From assembly GCA_023078555.1 (NCBI GenBank), contig CM041200.1, forward strand, positions 3,465,921-3,529,920: DNA of 64,000 nucleotides. Direction: 5' to 3'. A model generated the notes under the pieces. That model was not told where the DNA came from, did no database searches, and saw nothing but the letters and a program-made list of their open reading frames with translations. This document shows, piece by piece, positions 34,176-46,828 of this stretch (position 1 is the first letter of the stretch; each line of letters begins with the position of its first letter). Source of the DNA: Ulva prolifera (taxonomy: Eukaryota > Chlorophyta > Ulvophyceae > Ulvales > Ulvaceae). Made by a program: the position numbers and the translations under genes.

Positions 34176-36119
34176 ATGCATCGTTTGATGAAGCTGTACT
34201 ACGGCACGTTCATCTCCGTGCGATATTGCTGTTCAAAAGAACCCAGCAGAAATTCAAGACATGAATTTGTATCGTGCAGGCCACCTTTTCCCGCACGATC
34301 TCATGTACCGTTGGTTGAGCTACGGCCATGGTGCGATTCGAATGTGTCAGCTGGGGCGGGGAAGTGGCTCGCGATCATAGGCATCCGAAAGGAGTTGAAT
34401 ACTTCCAGCAAGCTTCGGCTCTGTTGTGTGCCTTGAGGGCTTTAGATTGCTGATCTGACCAACCTGCGCGCAGGGAAGAAAGGCGTGGTCGGAGATCCCA
34501 CGTATTTCAAGAGGAGGGAATTCTGCTTTACTCTTGAAGGAGAGATTTTCGTTAGATATCGATCTTACCAGGTATGTGCGCACGTTCTCTGACGACTTGG
34601 CCATGTAAAACTCAAAACGAACGCTCATCTGTCACGTACAGAATGGAAACCAGCTCCATTCAGCGCTGAAAGGCAAAGTCCCTGTCAAGATCGACATTGG
34701 CCCTGTATATACACAAGATCCGGAGAAACGTGCAGCGTACAAGGGAGACGCAGCAGGAGCTTTTAAAGCAGTTGAAAGGGAGCTGGTTTTTGATATCGAT
34801 CTCACTGATTATGACGATGTTCGCAATTCTTCTTCCGGCACTGCAATGTCTCGACAATGCTGGAGCTTAATGAACATAGCGATCCAGGTATGGCATCGTG
34901 TGTAGCTTGCCTGTGGCAGCGCGCAAACGCAACAGAAAGGCACCTGGAGAATGATGCTGCAGGTATTGGACCGGAGCCTGCGCGACAATTTTGGCTTCAA
35001 ACACATCCTTTGGGTGTACTCGGGCAGGCGAGGTGTCCACTGCTGGGTTTGCGATGAAAGTGCCAGGAAGTTGACCGATGAGCAACGTGGCGCTGTTGCC
35101 AGCTACTTTGCTGTGTACAAAGGCCAGGAGAAGGGGCTTCCCAGAGTTGGACTGCACCCCAAGATGCTGAATCATCCTTTTGTTGAGAGCGCATACGACA
35201 TGCTGTTGCAGCAGTGGGATCAGGTATCTTTGAGCCCATTGAGAATGGCATGTCAGGCTGGCCAATCACAACGCACTCTGCAAGCTTGCTGCAGGTACTT
35301 GAAGACCAACAGCTGATGACAACTGAGCGAACTCGCAGATTGATGCTCAAGATAATCATTGAAGGCTTTTTGAGCGATACAGAATCCGAGGATGCGTGGG
35401 AAAAGAAGCTGATAAAGGCCATGCATGACCATGAGGGTGGGAAACTCAACTCTGCTCTCTGGAGTCTGTTGACACTCCAGGTACAGCCCGCGTTGCCTGA
35501 TCAGGCCGGAGCATGTTCGTGCCAATAATATTGAGACCATATGACTGTGTGACTATAGGCGGGGCCAAAAGGGAAGAATTCGTTCAAATGGAGAAAAGCA
35601 CTTCAACATGTAGTCTTTGCATTCTGCTATCCACGTCTAGATATTGAAGTGTCCAAGAAGACAAATCATCTGTTGAAGGTGCAGCTTTCATGCCAGGGCA
35701 ATCCCAGGCTGTCGTGGTGACAAACACGATTCATTATGCTTCCTTTGTCGTGCAGGCTCCTTTCTGCGTGCATCCAAAGACCGGGAAACTGTGTGTCCCG
35801 ATCGAAGTGCACAGAGCACATGAATTCAATCCAGATGATGTACCAACTTTGCCTGACTTAGTTGCATTTCTAGAAGATCGTGGGAATCAGGTGCTTACAT
35901 CTCCTCTGTCCATGCCTACCGTGAGTGAAAGTTTTTATGTTGTGGACAGTTTTCTCACCACTCTTACTTGCGCAGGTCATGACCAGTGCCCTGAATGCAC
36001 AATTCCAATCTATACTCGAAAATTTCGAAAAGGTATTTCTTGGCCCACTGGAGAGAGAGAGCACTCAAGTCCTCTTGTCATCAGCAAGAGAGTACGATGA
36101 ACATACCCTACAATGGTAG
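34176..36119 (+). CDS. PRI1: DNA primase small (catalytic) subunit
   Basis: Nine exons: 34176-34203, 34280-34330, 34474-34571, 34642-34887, 34963-35223, 35295-35480, 35559-35678, 35756-35890, 35976-36119, giving about 422 residues, the usual length. Motifs in order: LMKLYYGHLFPHDLMYRWL; YFKRREFCFTLEGEIFVRY; KIDIGPVY; ELVFDIDLTDYDDV with both catalytic Asp; GFKHILWVYSGRRGVHCWVC; YPRLDIEVSKKTNHLL with the third Asp; PFCVHPKTGKLCVPI. This subunit makes RNA primers in the polymerase alpha-primase complex. The cysteines that bind structural zinc after the DYDDV motif are mostly replaced by serine; only CW remains. The first intron appears to be GC-AG. Alignment suggests a few more N-terminal residues (ATDGWLDNPAE) encoded upstream of ATG 34176, from an acceptor near 34143, so a further 5' exon is possible. 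The LRR gene converges on it 206 bp downstream. Confidence 0.93.
34204..34279 (+). other. Probable GC-AG intron in primase gene
   Basis: The conserved protein sequence LMKLYYG-HLFPHDLMYRWL is restored only if splicing occurs after TACTACG and before GCCACC. This places GCACGT at the donor and TCGTGCAG at the acceptor. The nearby GT donors (GTACTA, GTTCAT) give the wrong phase for the acceptor. Confidence 0.6.
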
Positions 36120-36325
36120 TCTGTAAAACGCAAAAAGAATCATCATTCTAATAGTAATCTTAATATAAGAATGTATCTGATTATGACAAAGTGCAAATTG
36201 TTTATCTTTTCGTCATGACAATTCTCATGGTCGATCCAACATGTCAGAGATTTGTCACATGCTGTACATCGTAAGAGACCAATCATCGTACACCAGCAGC
36301 TGGAGAAAGCATAAACGTAACAATT

Positions 36326-39300
36326 CTACAAAGGTTGAGCTCTGTGCTGAGGCCGGGGCAGTCTTGAAAGCCTTGACTTTTTCCTCTTCACTGCCCCACT
36401 GAACATTGGATTGTCAGCAACATCTGGCATCACCATGGCATGTCCACTACGGGAGCTGTGACCCAATCCCTGCATACAAACTTGCTCACAAAATCCGGGG
36501 TGAAGAGATTTCGTTCGTTGGTGATATGATCGTTTGCAAAGACTTGTCAATGTTCTGTGATCGATGTATGCAGCAACACCCACCTCTGGTCCTGAGGTGA
36601 AGCTGCCTGCACGGGTGGAGACTTTGACCAATGAATCATGTTTGCAGGCGCTGCTTGCAAGGCCTCTCGATTCTGAAGCACAAGGCTTCGGTATGAGCAT
36701 GCATGCTACTTTTTGAGGAGAGGACGACAATATTTTCTGGGTGTCGTTCACTAATCCGGCACCTGGCACAGCCAACAGTGGCATGTTGGTGCACGGCTCC
36801 TCGGGCATCTTGTTACTCCCTGCATCATGTGGAGTCGAGTACTGTTCCCGGGTCCGTGAACAACTTCTTCTTGAATGCTGATGGAAGAAAGAGAGCTGCT
36901 TCCCTGCAGTCATTGCACTCCATTGTCGCATTTATTGAAGCAGGCTTCGAAAGGATTGCTGAGCACAAATTGTCAGGGTGAATACTGACATACCCACAGG
37001 ATGATCCCCCTTACGCTTGTCCCAGCTGAAAACTGACAGACGATCCAGCTCGCGCTGAGCGCGCGACTTCTTTTGCCTGACGGGGCAAGACGATGAGCGA
37101 AAATGGTTTGCGGTTACCATTTGGAACCCCTCTGCTGGACTCCAAGCACAAACGTCCTGTTTTTGTATGTCCTCATCTGGCATGAATTCATCGATTACAG
37201 CCGTGCCAAGCGAGTGGAATGCGGAACGACGTTCATCAGCAGCTTGCCAACAGGGCATGGCGCAGGTACTTGGCCTCTCTGGGCAGGAGCCCAGATGCAG
37301 CTTGTCAGCAGTTTGCTGTCCTTCAGGCAAGGCCTGGTGCAGATTTGTAAGCCTTGTCACAACCGAATCAGCTTGGTCTTGATCGCGTTGGTATTGCTCT
37401 GCGATGTCAGCTTCAACAGGGCTGGAAACAGGTAAAACACTGTTGATAGCGTTCACACACTCCCCACCTTGTTTCAGCCCTGGCAGATTCTGCTTGTTCA
37501 ATGCATGTTCATCAGTGTCTTGTAGCTGCTGCGCTGTGCCGCGAGCTTTGACAGCTTGCCCTGTACTATTTTCATTGGGTATGCTGAGATGCACAAAACC
37601 TTCTGCTGTTCTGTTTGGCAATGGCAGTTGCCGATTCAAGCAGAAAGGATCGGCAGGCACGCCTAGTACGCCATGGCCTGCATCAGAGGCGGAAGATGCA
37701 GCAGATGCATGCGGTATGCCATTCCTGGCCGATGTAGGGACTCCTGCCTGCGGTTCTCTGATAGAGACCACACCAGCTATGCACAAACTTTGCTGTTCTG
37801 GTAGCGGCAGTGCTTCTGCCTCTGGCTTGGGTTTATCGATATTCTGATGTCGTAGTACTGCATCTAGCTGTGGTGCTTGCTGCATATGTGTTTGCGTAAA
37901 AGTGGGGTTGGTGTCCGGACCCCTTTCTGCAATAGGAATCAAACGATGGTACTCTTCTACGCAGTTCTCAAGTTTACCTGCAAGGCTATTGCTGACACAT
38001 TGCGCATCACGACTCCGTTGGGCTGCTGTGGGGAGATCAGAATGAAGAGAATGGCCATTAGTCTGCGGCAGCTGTGGTGGAGCTCGGGTAAAGGTACGGT
38101 CAAAGTCATCATCTGAGTCCAGGTCATCTTGCTGCATGACTGCCGTGCCTGGAGCACTCGGAGCAAACGCATTATCAACTTCACAGGGCTGCAGGACATT
38201 ATCTGTCTTCGCCGCTGTGTTCTTTAAAGGCATGCCTGCTGCAGCGGATCTATGAAAATTGCCTTCTTCTGCATCAAAAGTAGTAGGGTCCAACGCAGCT
38301 CCAATGGGATGTTGTTCCTTGCGCCTGTAAAGGTGGCTCATGCTATGAGGGCTAGATTGTGTACTCACATTGAGCAGCACAGGATTATGACCTAGGAATT
38401 GGTGATCTGCAATCAAAAGTCGAGAGCAATGAATCGTTGCAACACAGCAAATAGCGTATGCCAATCCTGAGGGGTGCAACGATTTGGTGCACCACTGAAA
38501 GCATCTTGCGGAAGCAGTGATACGCATGTGAGATTGTGTCGCAAACATCAAATGCAATGTTCGAGACTTGCAAGATCTTGAACATTGGGCCAATACGCGC
38601 TTGAATACGCCTCCAGGTCAGGACAATCAGAGCTTCAACCTGTGAAGATGTACGCACTTGTCCCATCCATATGGCATCATGGCCTGCACAGTCTCCTGTA
38701 ACCTAGCCCAGCCTTGTGGATCATTCATCTGCATCAGTTCAAGGTCCTGTTGCCTGCGGAGCCGACGCCGCTGAGCACCACTGCACCTTGGCTGGTCAGG
38801 TTGATGTAGGGAATCCGGCTTTGGACTTTCACCACATGCAGGGAAGCGGTCTAAGCGCTTTGGCCTGACTTCAGGGCTGTCCTCATCACAGTGTTTGTGA
38901 TTCCTTCGGCCATGCAGTCCACCAGCATCTTGGTGAAGCACCGTCTCATGTGAAGCATGACATGGAAGAGAATTTGGAGACTTTGAGGCACTGTCATCGG
39001 GCTCTGGTGAAGTGTATGCACTCGTGCCAGCGTGTCTAGTCGCATTTGAAATACAAACTGCACGATCGCTTGTGTGTTTGCCCAAAGCAAGTCCAGCAGA
39101 TGAGTGCGGGCTAGGAGCATGGCCATCTGTGCATCTTTCGATGAACGGGCCTTGCAGACGTCGAATGAGTTCAGGATCTGCTGTGTTTGGCATCTCAGGC
39201 TGTATTGGTGAAGATGAGTTCCACGCTGACAACAAGCGCTGCCAAGGACGGCGCTTACGTTCTGTACTTGTGTCCTCTGCATCATGACTGCCAGAATTGT

Positions 39301-42300
39301 GAACTGGTGTGGTGCGACCTATAATCTTCAAATCTGATGTAGATGTTGCACCACCTAGCACATAGCTTGACCCACTGTCAGAACGGGTGTTGAGACCTTC
39401 TTCCCACACACCATGATCAAGTGCTGCATGCGCCTGGTGTTGACGCGGTGCAGCACCGGGATCACTGTGGCAGCGCTCTGGTGCAGGGGAGAGCCCCGAT
39501 TGAGCAGGAGAGCAAAGATCCACCACATCAGTATCAGGCCGGGCATGCATTTGATCAGCAGCAGATATTTCATCTCCTGTCCAACTAATGCTCTCCTCGC
39601 GCTGCCGACTGCCCTTATCAAAAGCAAACACATCTAGGAGCGCATCCACAGTTCGGGAAGCCCCTGCAACACGGCGTATAGGCATGCTGTCAGACACGTC
39701 AAAATAAAAACAGCAAACAGATGTAGCTTCCCATGTGGTGTTAAGTGCAGGTGGACGTTATGGGACAGTTCGTCAGTGTGCATAAGCTGTGTTGCAGGCA
39801 GCTAGTGTCAAGTCGTGCCAATCCACTCCAGGCTGCACAGCATGTAATCTGCCTCAAGTAGACAAGGAAGCGGGACATTCTCGAGCACCTGCTTCGTCAT
39901 TGATCAATGAAATTCAAAGATTCGAGATCAGAACTGAGCAAACAAATACAAACAATTCGACAAATCCACGTCAATCAAATCTGCTGCAACACCAGCTAGT
40001 AGTTTACAGCAATCTCGCTGCCTACTCTCGCACACGATCGGGACTTCTGAGCAATGATTCCGGCCATTGCTGCACACTCAACCTAAATACAGGCGACACT
40101 CTGGATGACAAACGGAATCGGGAATTTACATGACTGCATTGCAGGGTGCCACATGGTTTACCACAAGGGCTCAACACTGCACCTTCAGGCAACATTTGGA
40201 GAATACTCTATATGGATCCAATCAAGCATGCAGCATGTCAAGCTTACCAATACAAGTCCATGCAGCGGATGATCGCATGCTTTGCTCGAGCGCAATGTAG
40301 ACGCTCATCTGAAGACAGCGACGACGCTTTGGCAGTAGGCCCGGAAGCGTTACGCTGCACAAGCGACAGATTAGGTAAGGGCATGTGGGAAGCCTGAATC
40401 TGATAGCGGACTAGGTATGTGACCAAGGATGCGCCAGCATCAGATGTCGGTGAAGGCTGTAAAGCGCCAGAACGTGTAGAGGCGGTGGGAAAACATGGTT
40501 TAGTACTGCAGGTGGGTAAAACCTGACAAATACAGTACTCTACTTAATTTGAGGGCCTGCTCTAGCCAAACTGCTACTCCATCAAACACTTTGATGAACT
40601 TCGCAATAGCACTCTTGAGAGCCTGACCTGTCTGTTGGAGTGAAAAATGTCAGGAAGGCGAGAGCTTTAGAGGCATAAGGTCACGCACTTGTTATTCGCG
40701 TCATCAACTTGGAACGGCTTTTTGAACGTGCAGTTTTGGCCCTGGGAGTTTTCCTGCGTTGGGTAGACTGTACCAGGGGCACATGCTGGCGAGTACTGAA
40801 GCCTGCACGCCGGCTTGGCCCAGCCACATGACGTGCTCTTGCCTGGGCGTCTGATCGGACCTTCTGCCGCATGGTTTTTGAATGGACACACTCTCGCCTT
40901 TTCATCCGCGGATGTGCACATACAGTACGGCCTCTCACATCTGCAAACATGAAACTTTGCAACATTGTATTTCGAACGTCGGCCACAGGTAAATGACATG
41001 GTGAGGGCCTTGAGTTTGCACCTGCAGGTGAATCACTGGTGTTGAATTGTGTACCTTGAGGGCACAAGTAGTCGGAAGCACTAGTGCCAGGTTGACAATC
41101 ATACGGGACATCAGCTTTGCCACTGCAAGGCTGCACCTGGAGCCTGGGTTGCTGTTGCGCTCGCCGTGGCAATGTACCTGACTGTGAAAGGTCGTCCCAC
41201 ATGCTGCGTTCCCTGTGCTGCGGGCTTCGATGCCTTCCCCAATCCCCCACCTCACCAAGCTCATACCTGGTATCAAGTCTTGCATTTACGTCACCGTCAA
41301 GGGCCATGTCCATGTTCGCTTTGTCACGAGTTAACCAGTCATCCGTCATGCGCTCCTTACTGAACGCCACCATTTGGGCGTGATGCTGTACTGGCACTCC
41401 ATCTCCACGCCTGAACATGATGACTTCCATCGGTCATTTTGACCTGACGCATCGTTGTTCATCCCAGTGCAAACCGAATGGCCAACGTACCTTGTTCTTA
41501 ACACTAGACATGGCTGTGGCACAGTTGTAGCAAGAGTGGTACGACCGGAAATGTTGTCTTCATTGAGCAGACGCCACGCATCAATTAGAGCTTGATCTGA
41601 GTGTTGATTCTCGTGTGCGGCAGCTGATTGCGTGTCAGTGGACAACAGAAGAGCAACCAGCTGTAAGGCCGGGCTCTGGAAGTAGAGCTCCGCGAGGGCG
41701 TCGGATATTGATGGTATGTACGTTCCACTGTTGCTTGCAAGCGATGCCCGATCCATGCTGTCTGTCGGGGGTCCAACAACGACCTGCTTCAGATTGTTGA
41801 GCCCACTTGGGGTTACGAAGGGATCGCACAATGACAGCTCAAGCAGGAAAAAGAAAAGTCCGTTGTTGGAAAGCCCGGTTCTGCTCATGTCTAGATATTG
41901 CAGGTGCGGATTCGCTAGGAACAACGCTGCAAACTGACTGGTCAACAATGGCCGATGGCCCCATGCAGCGTCATCCCGTACAGATTTGCATCCTACAAAG
42001 TGTTCACATGTTGTGCGTTCGATTGGAGGCATTTCTCAGGCATGGCGTTGCATGATCGCGTCTGAGAGTGGGACGCTCATTGGAGTGACGGGCATACCCG
42101 CGAGCGAAAGGTGGGTCAGGCACCCCATCAGGCTCCCGGCTTGCAGGTAACGCAGAATATCGCGCCCAGTTATTGTGACAGATGAGAGCTCTCGTAGAAG
42201 CTTCCTCGCCACACTGTATTTCGCAAGCTCTTCTGCAGTCTCCATCGATCGGCAGGGATACAAGCTCTGAAGATTCACGCAATCGTGACGGGGACAACAC

Positions 42301-42487
42301 TTCGATGTATTTGAGATGCTGGTCACTGGTAATATACATCAATGAGAACGCGTATTCTTTCGCTCAACGATGCAGCATTTTGAATAAATCGCGGCGCGTT
42401 TGCCGCAAGAATGCTGTCAGCAGCACGCCAAAGACATTTTGCCGTTGTTTGAAAGCCACTTGCTTTGAGGATTCTATCAGCGTGCAT
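36326..42487 (-). CDS. Leucine-rich-repeat protein with long disordered tail
   Basis: Minus-strand exons: 42487-42338 (ATG, MHADRILKASGFQ), 42227-42098, 41992-41491, about 41410-40681, about 40354-40249, about 39.66-38.63 kb, 38406-36994, 36903-~36584, and ~36423-36326 (stop). The first three junctions are phase-consistent and rebuild a typical LRR: LTHLSLAG|CKSV, with neighbours LRELSSVTITGRDI, LQYLDMSRTGLSNNGLFFF and LNNLKQVVVG. Later junctions are approximate. The rest, over 1,000 residues, is low-complexity and rich in Ser, Pro, Gln, Asp and His with basic clusters (TPRAKTARSKSRSK, GAVKRKKSRLSRLP) that look like nuclear localisation signals. The predicted total is about 1,450-1,500 residues. 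Short conserved-looking patches are IIRCMDLYW and GWARLQETVQAMMPYGWDK. Function is unknown; a nuclear or scaffold role is inferred. It may be two genes, with a boundary between 40.68 and 39.7 kb. Confidence 0.6.
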
Positions 42488-44281
42488 GGCTGTACTCGGG
42501 TGGAGTGTTTCAAGGAGCAGGAAGCAGGAACGGTTTTAGTTGCGTGTCACACTGCACACTTGTCACCACGATAGTGCCACCTGTGATGCACGCAGCTGAT
42601 GGCTGTTCGAGGAAATATCGGCGTAGGGAGAACAAGCTGAATATACAATCTTCCATCCCGCCTGGCCAAGCAATACCGTTTACTCACTTCTGGCTTGTTC
42701 TACTTGGGTGGCGCTCGTGGGCCACAAATGTGTTTAGCTTGGCGGCGGCTGGAATCTGCAGCACGCATGCATTACTCCATATCCTCAACAGAATTGATAT
42801 ACCGGCTTGTCCAACGGGAGGGTTTGGTTACCATGCCTCACGTGCTCTTCTTGAACGGGATTTGCCAGCTGTGAGCCAACCTCAGATGAATCATGCACGG
42901 GCCCCACAAGCGTCGAAATTTAACTGAACTGCAGCGTGGTGGGTTGGCTGACAGCTGGTTGCGATCATGGACAGATTTCACAAAGTCAACGGACCGCTTG
43001 ATGCATAGTACAGTCTTATGTAGGCTGGCCTTCTATACTGATGTCCCGCGTACTAACTTGACCATATATCAGACAGCAGCCGTACATGCATAGAAGATTG
43101 CGCCCATGAGAAAGAGTGACAGCGAGTACAACGAGGTCCAATGTCATGTGGCCGCAATGCAGTTGCACCATCTTGCAGCGAACACCACAGGCATGGTGCA
43201 ATGGTGCCTTGCACATGTGTTGCTGCTGCATCGGTGCAATGGCAGTGCAGTGTGATGGACTCAAGACACACATGAAGTGTAACTTGCAACACCACTTGAA
43301 TTCGATATCACCATGCATGCTGTATGACTAGCCGGGAAAGTGATACATGTGTAAGCGCTCATTCTACATGTGTAAGCACCACGGAAACATTCACCGGTGC
43401 TGCGTGGACTCGCTCCGACCTATGCCATATCACGAGGCTCCATCGATCAAAGTGCGTGCGAATCTGCATAAGATGCTCGATTCATGTGCGGACTGATTGA
43501 ACCAAAAGTGCTACTTGGAGGCCTGCAGCAAGACAATTAAAATATTTCCGATTTCTGGGCCCACGGCAATTGCATGTGCGCAGTGAGATATGTGTGTTAA
43601 TTGCCAGGTGATAGAACAGAATCATATGCAACAACATGCCAATGTGAATGGGTCATCGTTCAGACTGTGTGTGAAAACCGTGTATTGTAAGCTGCGTGTG
43701 GAGGCATTGGCTGTGACGTGATACGCAAGTAACTATGGTTGGCTCCAGGACACCTACTGGTCAAAAAGGATTGATGTGAGCACCATGGGGACATGCAGTC
43801 TCATCCAGGAACAGAGAAGGACAAGTCCCTGTTCAAACCCGAAATGACAGGTGTGTCTAGCCTGTGGTGAAGCAAAAACGCTGCACACCACCAAAGGAGC
43901 AGTCTGAAGCCATTCGGAAGAAGTAGTCACCATGAGTCGAAGGAGTAACAGGAAGCACCGGCTGTGCATCTGTCATGCATGCCTTCAGCTGGTCGACAAC
44001 AGGGTTGATTGAATTTGCGATTGTACTCAGTCATGGTTAAGTCTCAAACATAAGTGGTGTTAAGAACTGTCAGCCACACAGATAACTTGATACATGACTT
44101 CAGCCACAGCATCCGTGGTTAAGGCATTGTATCCCGGCACCAGTCCACACACGTACTCAGGCTCTCTCTACTACCATGACATCCAAATCAGCCCCTGTGC
44201 TCTTGAAAATGGCTTCAATAACCTGCATGATCAATGAGATTTTCAAAACAATGTGCGGCATGATGACCTCAAATCGAGTCC
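42488..44281. other. Intergenic; possible LRR-gene 5' exon near 42.7 kb
   Basis: On the minus strand around 42.80-42.67 kb a frame reads LRIWSNACVLQIPAAAKLN and ends at a GTGAGT donor, which looks like an exon. It could be a 5' exon or untranslated leader of the LRR gene, but no upstream acceptor chain was found. The remaining sequence has no supported feature. Confidence 0.35.
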
Positions 44282-45516
44282 TCAGCCTGGCTGTTGGTAG
44301 CAGACCTGAGTCATGGAGTTGCGTCCTGTCAGCCCTAGCCGCCGTTTCTTCTTTTTGCTGATTGCCCCTATTAGCTTGTTCAATTCCATTCTTCCACCAT
44401 GCTTCCTGATTAACTTTCGTACCACAGGTGCCAAAGGTTCGCAACCAACGTCCCTGTCTTCCTGAATGTTGGTCTTGCCTGAACTGCTCCCATGATGAAA
44501 AGGTTCGCACACACCGTTGTCGAAGGTTTCTGGAGAATCAGGTGACGCAAGTTTCAAAGATTCTGTACAAGCCTGATGTTGCTCTTTGCGAAGTTGGTGC
44601 CCTTCGCTACCTTGCGGTGTTTTCGACGCAGGCTGTTGTGTAGGTGGACTACCGAGGTCAGCTTCCACTGGATTTTTACTGGGTATGCAGAGCATTGTGT
44701 GCTCTGCATTAGTATTACCATTGCGCACCTGCAAACATACACATGAGGGTTGCAAATCTCTTTGTAGAAGACGTGCCTCTGGAGGGCGAAGGCTGCGTCG
44801 CTCCACTAACGCTGAATAGACTTGAGAAATGAAGCAGTTCAACAGCCTGCGAATTTCTGGTGACCGCTACCTGGTCCTACTCACACAAGCAGATGCTGCC
44901 TACCTTCACATTGCCTGTGACATCAGCGGACACGGTGGCTACTGCGCGGGCTCTTCGTCTGTGCTTCTGACCAGCTGCATGAGCAAGCATAGTGCTTTCA
45001 CTAGTGCAGTTGACATTGCAAAGTGCACATCGCCAAGGCGGACACATGCTCAAAAATTCTTGGCCTGAGATCTCAACATCTTTCTGTGATTGCACGTCCA
45101 CGTCTTCGGAAACTGGGTAGCCACCGATCTTGGTCACGCCATCCACATACTTCTGTTTTTCTGTCACACAGGTAGTGTGTGCCTGCGGTGCAGATCCTGT
45201 GTGACATATGCTCTGACAGCACAGTCAACAGATGTGTTGGAGCAAGGAAGCACAGTGACGTGAACATCACCTGAACACTTCTGGAGTCGAAAGTCTGAGA
45301 GCAATCGATGCACGTGAATGTGGCCCCCCGGCAATACCTCGAGTGTGATGATACTTTCGGCTGCAGAACAGCTGCAACTTTGACTGATGAAGCTACAGTA
45401 GAACTCCAATACGTGAGTTCACGATTGTGGTGCAAAAGACACCAGAGCCATGCCAGTGTAGTATTCCACACCTTCTTGACAGTGTCGCAGCACAGGCTGC
45501 AATAAAACCACGTCAT
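44282..45516 (-). CDS. LYAR: LYAR-type nucleolar zinc-finger protein
   Basis: Four minus-strand exons, 45516-45472, 45360-45271, 45182-44904 and 44728-44282, all phase 0, give about 286 residues, a normal size for plant and algal members. The N-terminal MTWFYCSLCCDTVKK, SSHSRYC, FTCIDCSQTF and AHTTCVTEKQKY reproduce the paired LYAR zinc fingers (C-x2-C...H-x3-C twice). A U1/matrin-type finger follows (C-x2-C-x12-H-x5-H: CALCNVNCTSESTMLAH, QKH), then an Arg-rich stretch, an acidic/Ser-rich linker and the C-terminal basic helix region PVVRKLIRKHGGRMELNKLI with KKKKRR. LYAR proteins act in the nucleolus in rRNA processing and ribosome biogenesis. The start ATG is the expected family start. The final residues after KKKKRRLGLTG are not conserved and the stop is tentative. 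Confidence 0.88.
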
Positions 45517-46299
45517 GCCTCCAAAACGACAAACAATCACGCTCACGTGTGGTCTACTGGCAATCGGCCTTGGCCAAGGATCGCAGGAGCTTTACCGCCA
45601 CGCTGGCATGGTGCGCCGCCGATCATCAACGTCGATCTGGTCAGGCAGCTTTGAGCCGGATAGCATCAGCTTTGATGGCGTTGTATCTCAAGGGACACAT
45701 CGCGGCTGTATATGAATGGGCGCTACAGCTGTGTGATGGACGTGCTACGCACTTGACGCCACCAGGTAACCGCGAGGCCTCTTTCACATCACAAGGGGTT
45801 TCCGCCATGGAAGTTGAGGTCCGCTGCGGTGCCTGGTCATGTTGACGATGTGTGTGTACTTGCTTCGCTCACACGGAGTCGGTGGTCATCGTCTTATCTT
45901 CCATGCTTCCATGTCTAGCATCCAGGAGCTGGTCTGCAGGTCTGCACAAAACGGCACCAACTTCAATTTCAGAGCGCAAACCTTTGCTGCTTTCATGGTG
46001 ACATTGAGTACGTGCAGCCTCGCGGTGTGAGACTGCCTCGTTGGCACCGACTACGTAGCAATACCTCAGTGTTCAGATAGATGGTTGCGTTTGCTGCAAG
46101 CACGCGTGAAAACGCGATCAACCATGACAGCTCCAAGCTAGCGCTTATATTTTTTGCGGCTGGATGCAGCCTGTCAAACTCCCCAAGATGCCTGTTTATC
46201 CTGCTACAGCCTTGCTAGGGTTCCTGTTTTTGGGTCCCATGACTCGGACGCCTGTCAGTACGTCGAAGCCATAGTCTGCAGGATTGTACGAACCTTGAA
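45517..46299. other. Intergenic upstream of LYAR, no gene firmly supported
   Basis: A plus-strand frame at 45549-45845 contains a helical stretch (ALSRIASALMALYLKGHI) and could be an exon, but it has no ATG start, family match or confirmed splice partner. The region probably includes the LYAR promoter. Confidence 0.35.
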
Positions 46300-46557
46300 A
46301 TGGCGACTGCTGGTTCTGGAAGATCAGATTGTCCAAGTGCAGTACTTGATGCAATCTATGGGAAGCAGACTGAAGAGAGCAAGAAGGAAAGTTACGAAAA
46401 CTCTCTGGGAAACTGGTGGAAGGAGTATGCATCACGTAAAAATGACGAGGAAGAAGAGCATGTTGCGGATAGCCTGATGTACGATGAACGTTGCCATCTA
46501 CCCCGAAGTGCACCATGCCCCGACGTTGTCAAAGCAAAAAATCAAAAGGAGGACTGA
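46300..46557 (+). CDS. Small charged hypothetical protein
   Basis: An 85-residue frame from ATG 46300 to TGA 46557, beginning MATAGSGRSDCPSAVLDAIY, followed by a Glu/Lys-rich helical part with NSLGNWWKEYASRKNDEEEE. Codon choice and composition are protein-like and no antisense frame competes well. The family is not recognised. It may have 5' exons; a GTAC-type donor is not obvious at its end, so the stop is taken as real. Confidence 0.42.
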   Translation: MATAGSGRSDCPSAVLDAIYGKQTEESKKESYENSLGNWWKEYASRKNDEEEEHVADSLMYDERCHLPRSAPCPDVVKAKNQKED

Positions 46558-46828
46558 CCCATTGACAATTCATATTTTCGGCTTACAACACGTGTGTTCT
46601 GCTATATGTGTCAGCTCTGGACTAAGGAAACATGCGGACAGTCATTTCTCGACTAGTTACGCTCCAAGCATCCATGACAAAGTAGAGAAACCATTCTCCA
46701 TGCAGACGACCGGTCTATGTAATCGGCACATGAGCATCATGTGGTCGCAATTCATTTACAAGTTTACCAAAGTTGCTATGTACAATTGTCAACTTCAGGC
46801 TCCTTGTCCGAGTGCCGCTTTCACTGAT

